Source of the DNA: an uncultured Ilumatobacter sp.
GTDB taxonomy: Bacteria; Actinomycetota; Acidimicrobiia; Acidimicrobiales; Ilumatobacteraceae
DNA length: 34,777 nucleotides
Reading direction: 5' to 3'
NCBI GenBank assembly: GCA_937891565.1
Contig: CALAHA010000266.1
Location: forward strand, 1 to 34,777
Shown here: positions 30,856 to 34,777 of the stretch, one piece after another
Position numbering within the stretch: position 1 is the stretch's first letter
How the letters are laid out: every line of letters begins with the position of its first letter
Translations under genes and position numbers: made by a program
Notes under the pieces: model-generated
Told to the model about the DNA's origin: nothing
What the model saw: the letters and a program-made list of their open reading frames with translations, nothing else
Databases searched by the model: none

Positions 30856-31710
30856 ATGGCTGCGATCTTGATGAACGGAAATGCACTGCGGGACGAGATC
30901 ATTGCTGGGCTGCGCTTGACGGTCGATGCTGCAGGCTCGCCTGCCATCTGCCTCGCCACGGTGCTCGTCGGCACAGACGGCCCCTCGCAGCGTTACGTCG
31001 GCAGCAAGCACAAGAAGGCCGTCGAGGCTGGCTTTAAGGCGCGTCACGTCGACCTTGCTGAGACCGCCACGCAAGATGAAGTCGAAGCCGTAGTGCGCGA
31101 ACTCGCAGCAGACGACTCGGTGCATGGCATTCTCGTCCAGCTGCCCCTGCCCGATGGCCTGAATCCTGAGCCCGTACTCGACCTCATCCCCGCAGACAAA
31201 GACGTCGACGGACTGACCGAGAGGTCGATGGGCCGCCTGGTCCGTGGCCGCCCGGGCCTCGTCGGATGTACGCCGTTGGGCGTTATGCGGCTGCTCGAGA
31301 AGTACGAGGTGCCAACTTCCGGTGCTCGCGCGGTCGTCATTGGTCGGTCGACGCTCGTCGGGCTGCCGTTGTCCCTGCTGCTCAACCGCAAGGGCGTCGA
31401 CGCCACGGTGACGATGGCGCACTCGCGAACCGCCGACATGGCAGCCGTGGTGCGTGAAGCTGACATCGTCATTGGCGCAGCTGGCCAAGCCCGCATGATC
31501 ACCGCCGAGATGATCAAGCCAGGAGCGGCTGTCATCGATGTCGGTGTCTCGCGAACAGAGGCAGGGATCGTCGGCGACGTTGACCCGGGCGTTGCCGAGG
31601 TGGCGCGGTGGTTGACGCCGATGCCGGGTGGAACCGGCCCGATGACGATTGCCTGTCTCATGGAGAACACCCTGACCGCAGCACGTTTGCAGGGCGCCTT
31701 TCCTGCCTGA
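30856..31710 (+). CDS. folD: Methylene-THF dehydrogenase / methenyl-THF cyclohydrolase
   Basis: Bifunctional FolD interconverts 5,10-methylene-THF, 5,10-methenyl-THF and 10-formyl-THF using NADP. The 284-residue protein has QRYVGSKHKKA with the catalytic Tyr47 and Lys51, GILVQLPLP (94-99), PADKDVDGL (the substrate-binding Asp), VIGRSTLVGLPLSLLL for the cofactor and ITAEMIKPGAAVIDVGVSR. The end motif reads MPGGTGPMT where PGGVGPMT is usual. With the cyclo-ligase at 26938 it forms the folate part of this window. A second transcript, the ilv leader, starts just after it. Confidence 0.95.
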   Translation: MAAILMNGNALRDEIIAGLRLTVDAAGSPAICLATVLVGTDGPSQRYVGSKHKKAVEAGFKARHVDLAETATQDEVEAVVRELAADDSVHGILVQLPLPDGLNPEPVLDLIPADKDVDGLTERSMGRLVRGRPGLVGCTPLGVMRLLEKYEVPTSGARAVVIGRSTLVGLPLSLLLNRKGVDATVTMAHSRTADMAAVVREADIVIGAAGQARMITAEMIKPGAAVIDVGVSRTEAGIVGDVDPGVAEVARWLTPMPGGTGPMTIACLMENTLTAARLQGAFPA

Positions 31711-31734
31711 TTGCTCAACGACCGATTTATACGG

Positions 31735-31740
31735 TACGCT
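31735..31740 (+). promoter_or_regulatory. Predicted promoter of the ilvBN leader
   Basis: TACGCT (-10), with TTGCTC at 31711-31716 as a possible -35 at 18-bp spacing. Transcription would start within a few bases of the leader-peptide ATG 31750. An overlapping alternative -10 is TATACG at 31729. Confidence 0.45.
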
Positions 31741-31749
31741 GATCCGATT

Positions 31750-31800
31750 ATGGAACTCACGAGCGTGCTGCGCATTGCCCTCGTAGTACTTATTTGGTAG
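31750..31800 (+). CDS. ilvBN leader peptide (attenuator peptide)
   Basis: A 16-codon frame, Met-Glu-Leu-Thr-Ser-Val-Leu-Arg-Ile-Ala-Leu-Val-Val-Leu-Ile-Trp, then TAG. Nine of 16 residues are Leu, Val or Ile, with an uninterrupted Leu-Val-Val-Leu-Ile block before the stop. It lies in the 5' leader of ilvB, ahead of a terminator hairpin, exactly the layout of amino-acid-biosynthetic attenuation: ribosomes stalling at these codons when branched-chain aminoacyl-tRNAs are scarce would prevent the terminator from forming. Analogous ilvB leaders are known in other actinobacteria. Confidence 0.85.
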   Translation: MELTSVLRIALVVLIW

Positions 31801-31829
31801 CGCGCCCAGCTTTTGCTGCGCGTGCTCCT

Positions 31830-31861
31830 CGACCTCCCAGCCGGGAGGTCGTTTGCTTTTT
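31830..31861 (+). terminator. ilvBN attenuator terminator
   Basis: A 9-bp GC-rich stem (CGACCTCCC at 31830-31838 with its complement at 31843-31851), a 4-nt loop and a T-rich tail ending TTTTT at 31857-31861. It lies 30 nt after the leader-peptide stop. A smaller hairpin, CAGC-TTTT-GCTG with flanking CGCG pairs (31801-31822), overlaps the region just after the stop and may be the pause structure. Confidence 0.8.
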
Positions 31862-31913
31862 CACCATCAATCGCCTTCCATCACATTCCCTCCTGAACTG
31901 AAAGACCAGTCAC

Positions 31914-33731
31914 ATGGCTGATTCACCAGCAACACCTGAACGGATCACCGGCGCACAGGCCTTGATCCGAGCGCTCGAGCACGAGAACGTCGACCTGATC
32001 TTCGGCTACCCAGGTGGCTGCATCCTTCCGGCGTACGACCCGCTGATGGACAGCCCGATCCGCCACGTGCTCGTACGCCACGAACAGGGTGCTGGTCATG
32101 CCGCCGAGGGATACGCACACGTGTCCGGCAAGCCCGGCGTCGCCATGGTCACGTCGGGGCCGGCAGCGACCAACCTCGTCACGCCGCTGATGGACGCCTT
32201 TATGGACTCCATTCCAATGGTTGCGATCACCGGTCAGGTTCCAACAGCCGCTATCGGTACCGACGCATTCCAGGAGTGCGACACCGTTGGCATCACGCGG
32301 TCGTGCACCAAGCACAACGAGTTGGTCATGTCGGCCGACGAGATCCCGATGGCGATCCGTCAGGCCTTCCACATTGCCACCACGGGTCGCCCGGGCCCCA
32401 CGCTCGTTGACATCCCGAAGGATGCACTGACGAACGAGATGGAGTGGTACTGGCCGACGGACGAAGAGGTCCAGGCCTCGCTGCCTGGCTATCGACCGAA
32501 CACCAAGGGCCATCCCCGGATGATCAAGGAAGCCGCCAAGCTGATCCTCGCGTCCGAGCGGCCGATCGTCTACGCCGGTGGCGGTATCTTGAAGGCGCGT
32601 GCGGCTGAAGCGTTGCGCGAACTCGTCGAGTTGATCGATGCGCACGTCGTGACCACCCTGATGGCGCGCGGTGCATTCCCTGACGAACACCCACTTTGTC
32701 TGGGTATGCCGGGCATGCACGGCAACGCAACGGCGATCACCGCGATGCAGCAGTCTGATCTACTGATCACACTTGGCGCACGTTTCGACGACCGCATCAC
32801 CGGCAAGGTCGACGCGTTCGCACCCGAGGCAAAAATCATCCACGTCGACATCGACCCAGCCGAACAGGGCAAGGTCCGTCGTCCCGACGTGCCGATCGTT
32901 GGTGATGCCAACTACGTGATCCTCGAGATCATCCGCGAGATCAAAGAGCTTTTGCAGGGCGGCACGCGCCAGGCCGACACCAGCGCCTGGAAGAGCAAGA
33001 TCTCGGGGTGGCAAGAGCAGTTCCCGATGGCCTACGAGCCGTCCGAGCCCGGCGGGCCGCTCAAGCCGCAGTACTGCATTGAGCAACTCAACAAGTACGC
33101 GCCGAAAGGCACAATCGTTGCGTCGGGTGTTGGCCAGCACCAGATGTACACGTCGCAGTACTGGAAGTTCAACGACCCCTACACGTGGGTCAACTCAGGT
33201 GGCCTCGGCACGATGGGCTTCTCGATCCCGGCAGCGATTGGTGCAAAGGCAGCAATGCCTGACCGCACCGTCTGGGCCGTTGACGGTGACGGTTGTTTCC
33301 AGATGACGGCAACCGAACTGGTCACGGCGACACTCGAAAAGCTTCCGATTAAGGTCGCACTGTTGAACAACAGCTTCCTCGGCATGGTCCGGCAGTGGCA
33401 GGAGATGTTCTACGACGAGCGCTATTCCTCGGTGTTCCTCGACAGCGCGAACGTCCCGAACTTCGTGATGATGGCCGAGTCGATGGGATGCGTCGGCATT
33501 CTTGTCGAGTCGCCCGAAGAAGTCGGCCCAGCCATCCAGAGAGCAAACTCGATCAATGACCGCACCGTCGTTGTCGAGTTCCGTACCGATGCCACCGAGG
33601 GCGTGTTCCCAATGGTGCCGCCTGGCACGAGCAACAGCGATCTCATCCTGCACCCGACACAGAGCGATCCGACTCGGGCGCTCCAGCCCGAACCGAAGCC
33701 GATCGACACCAAGTTGAAGGACGTCCACTGA
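31914..33731 (+). CDS. ilvB: Acetolactate synthase (AHAS), large subunit
   Basis: Catalytic subunit, thiamine-diphosphate and FAD dependent: condenses two pyruvates to acetolactate, or pyruvate with 2-ketobutyrate, first step of Val/Leu/Ile synthesis. 605 residues. Present are FGYPGGCILPAYD, the catalytic Glu57 in RHEQGAGHAAEGYAH, GRPGPTLVDIPKD, LGARFDDRITGK (FAD region), the ThDP-Mg motif from GDG at 458-460 to NN at 485-486, and GMVRQWQEMFYDERYS. The ATG at 31914 has GAAAGA upstream. The gene is preceded by a leader-peptide attenuator and followed one base after its stop by ilvN. Confidence 0.97.
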   Translation: MADSPATPERITGAQALIRALEHENVDLIFGYPGGCILPAYDPLMDSPIRHVLVRHEQGAGHAAEGYAHVSGKPGVAMVTSGPAATNLVTPLMDAFMDSIPMVAITGQVPTAAIGTDAFQECDTVGITRSCTKHNELVMSADEIPMAIRQAFHIATTGRPGPTLVDIPKDALTNEMEWYWPTDEEVQASLPGYRPNTKGHPRMIKEAAKLILASERPIVYAGGGILKARAAEALRELVELIDAHVVTTLMARGAFPDEHPLCLGMPGMHGNATAITAMQQSDLLITLGARFDDRITGKVDAFAPEAKIIHVDIDPAEQGKVRRPDVPIVGDANYVILEIIREIKELLQGGTRQADTSAWKSKISGWQEQFPMAYEPSEPGGPLKPQYCIEQLNKYAPKGTIVASGVGQHQMYTSQYWKFNDPYTWVNSGGLGTMGFSIPAAIGAKAAMPDRTVWAVDGDGCFQMTATELVTATLEKLPIKVALLNNSFLGMVRQWQEMFYDERYSSVFLDSANVPNFVMMAESMGCVGILVESPEEVGPAIQRANSINDRTVVVEFRTDATEGVFPMVPPGTSNSDLILHPTQSDPTRALQPEPKPIDTKLKDVH

Positions 33732-33732
33732 G

Positions 33733-34296
33733 ATGGCTCAAACCAGCGATGTCTCCGGTGCGCGCAGCGCCAACACCTCCTCCGCCAACATGAACCATCA
33801 CATTCTGTCCGTCCTTGTTCAGAACCGACCTGGAGTCCTTGCTCGTGTGGCCGGTCTGTTCGCACGGCGTGGCTACAACATCTTCAGTCTGGCTGTGGCG
33901 CCGGCCGAAGAAGAAGGTCGCAGCCGGATCACGATCGTTGTCGACCTCGACTCGGCACCGCTCGAACAGATCACGAAACAGCTCTTCAAACTGATCGACG
34001 TGATCAAAATCTCCGAACTCGACCCGTCGCGCAGCGTCGAGCGCGAGCTGCTCCTCGCCACCGTCAAGGCGTCCGGCCCGAAACTGGCTGACGTGTCGAC
34101 CTTGGCCGAGATTTTCGAAGGCAAGATCATCGCTGTTGTTGAGGACTTCGTCACCGTCAGCCTGGAAGGCCATCCTGACAAGCTGGACGATTTTGAGGAT
34201 TTGCTCGGCCGACATGGCATTGTTGAGCTGCAGCGGACAGGTCGCGTGGCTCTACCCAAGCTCGACCGAAGCTCACGTCATCGCTCCGCTCATTGA
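33733..34296 (+). CDS. ilvN: Acetolactate synthase, small (regulatory) subunit
   Basis: ACT-domain subunit that activates IlvB and gives valine feedback inhibition. The 187-residue protein opens with a variable 20-residue tail (Met at 33733; an internal Met at 33790 fits the family start MNHHILSVLVQN), then RPGVLARVAGLFARRGYNIF, where the ACT Gly/Asn effector residues sit, and SRITIVVDLDSAPLEQITKQ. The second half (LIDVIKISELDP to LLGRHGIVELQRTGRVAL) is the typical C-terminal ALS_ss domain. It is cotranscribed with ilvB. Its stop is 5 bp from the end of the convergent ilvY-like gene. Confidence 0.95.
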   Translation: MAQTSDVSGARSANTSSANMNHHILSVLVQNRPGVLARVAGLFARRGYNIFSLAVAPAEEEGRSRITIVVDLDSAPLEQITKQLFKLIDVIKISELDPSRSVERELLLATVKASGPKLADVSTLAEIFEGKIIAVVEDFVTVSLEGHPDKLDDFEDLLGRHGIVELQRTGRVALPKLDRSSRHRSAH

Positions 34297-34301
34297 AACA
34301 A

Positions 34302-34777
34302 TCAGCCAGACGACGGTGCGGCCTCGGGAAGTAGCGACCAGAAGGCGCTAACCAGTGGGTTCTTGAGGTGGCGCTTCAAGGTGAACAGCCCAAGGTCGTA
34401 GGCGGCAAGGGCGGGCGTGACGTCGAGGATGCGCACGCGAGCGGCATGCGGGCTGTTGTCGAGGACGATCTGGGGAACCACTCCAACCCCAAGCCCCAGG
34501 CTGACCATGCTGACAAGGGCCTCGTTTCCGGCGACTTGGGCGTAGATCTTTGGCGTGACGCCGAGGGTCCGGAACCAGTTGTCGACCCGTTCTCGGGCGA
34601 TCCCGCTGGTGGCAAGGATCATGGGAGTTTGCTGCCAGGTAGCGGGATCGTCGAGTGATATCTGCGTGGAGTCCGCTGGGTCTTTCGGAGCAATGAAGAC
34701 AAGCGGCGAGGTCCGGATGGGCTTGAATACCACCTCTGATGGCAAGCTCTCGGGAAGAGCGGCAATGGCCAACTCTT
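34302..34777 (-). CDS. ilvY: IlvY-like LysR regulator, 5'-partial
   Basis: Only the C-terminal about 158 residues lie here; the frame is open to the window edge, so the start and helix-turn-helix are beyond 34777. ELAIAALPESLPSEVVF, SPLVFIAP, IYAQVAGNEALVSMVSLGLG, GVVPQIVLDNSP, YDLGLFTLKRHLKNPLVSAF follow the order of the E. coli IlvY effector domain. IlvY there activates the adjacent divergent ilvC in response to acetolactate, the product of IlvBN. The TTG within the visible stretch is internal, not a start. Assignment to IlvY rests on these stretches and on the position beside ilvBN. Confidence 0.7.
   Translation of the reverse strand, partial: ELAIAALPESLPSEVVFKPIRTSPLVFIAPKDPADSTQISLDDPATWQQTPMILATSGIARERVDNWFRTLGVTPKIYAQVAGNEALVSMVSLGLGVGVVPQIVLDNSPHAARVRILDVTPALAAYDLGLFTLKRHLKNPLVSAFWSLLPEAAPSSG

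Noticed and set aside
30658-31488. 276-codon frame antisense to folD
   Set aside because: It overlaps the conserved folD core and has no family-like sequence; a GC-rich shadow frame.

Overview
The window (34.8 kb, GC-rich, many GTG and TTG starts) looks like chromosomal DNA of a free-living high-GC actinobacterium, most likely of the Acidimicrobiia/Ilumatobacter type. The placement is inferred from gene content (long-type myo-inositol-phosphate synthase, DUF3054 and DUF6356 proteins, GatCAB, acyl-CoA and flavin-linked enzymes) and from an actinobacterial promoter habit: a TANNNT hexamer ending 6 to 8 nt before the start codon at 15 genes. No rRNA, tRNA, CRISPR array, transposase or phage gene was seen.

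Layout. 1-1900: 3' part of an acyl-CoA dehydrogenase and a cupredoxin-like lipoprotein. 1905-3900: a gene graveyard holding remnants of a VOC-like enzyme, an Lrp/AsnC regulator, a cytochrome P450 and possibly a GAF-type protein. 3934-7629: VOC protein, SDR dehydrogenase, a VOC remnant, 4HBT thioesterase, YbaK-type deacylase and an M48 membrane protease. 7846-11843, plus strand: TPR/HD-GYP signalling protein, two-cluster ferredoxin, a spacer with three different tandem repeats, carboxylesterase-like hydrolase and lgt. 11863-11965: a nested inverted-repeat element between convergent genes. 12014-17367: DeoR regulator divergent from a GH36 alpha-galactosidase, an MFS transporter and a 2-oxoglutarate/Fe(II) oxygenase-like protein. 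17476-20728: the gatCAB operon. 20735-24634: luciferase-like, DJ-1/PfpI and patatin pseudogenes interspersed with an unidentified protein, ilvD and a small membrane protein. 24633-29193: serine hydrolase, DUF3054 membrane protein, flavin reductase, 5-formyl-THF cyclo-ligase, DUF6356 protein, Lrp/AsnC regulator and LysR regulator. 29263-34777: inositol-phosphate synthase, folD, then ilvBN behind a leader-peptide attenuator, and the 3' part of an ilvY-like LysR gene running in from the right edge.

How it fits together. The main functional theme is core metabolism: branched-chain amino acids (ilvD, attenuated ilvBN, ilvY-like regulator), one-carbon folate (folD, cyclo-ligase), tRNA amidation (gatCAB) and inositol phosphate for phosphatidylinositol or mycothiol. 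Between these blocks lie at least seven decayed accessory genes, several with internal deletions plus frameshifts, which suggests ongoing gene loss in the spacers. The items most worth a second look are the recurrent leaderless-promoter pattern, the ilvBN attenuator and the alternating inverted-repeat element after lgt. No wholly new multi-gene system could be identified with confidence.
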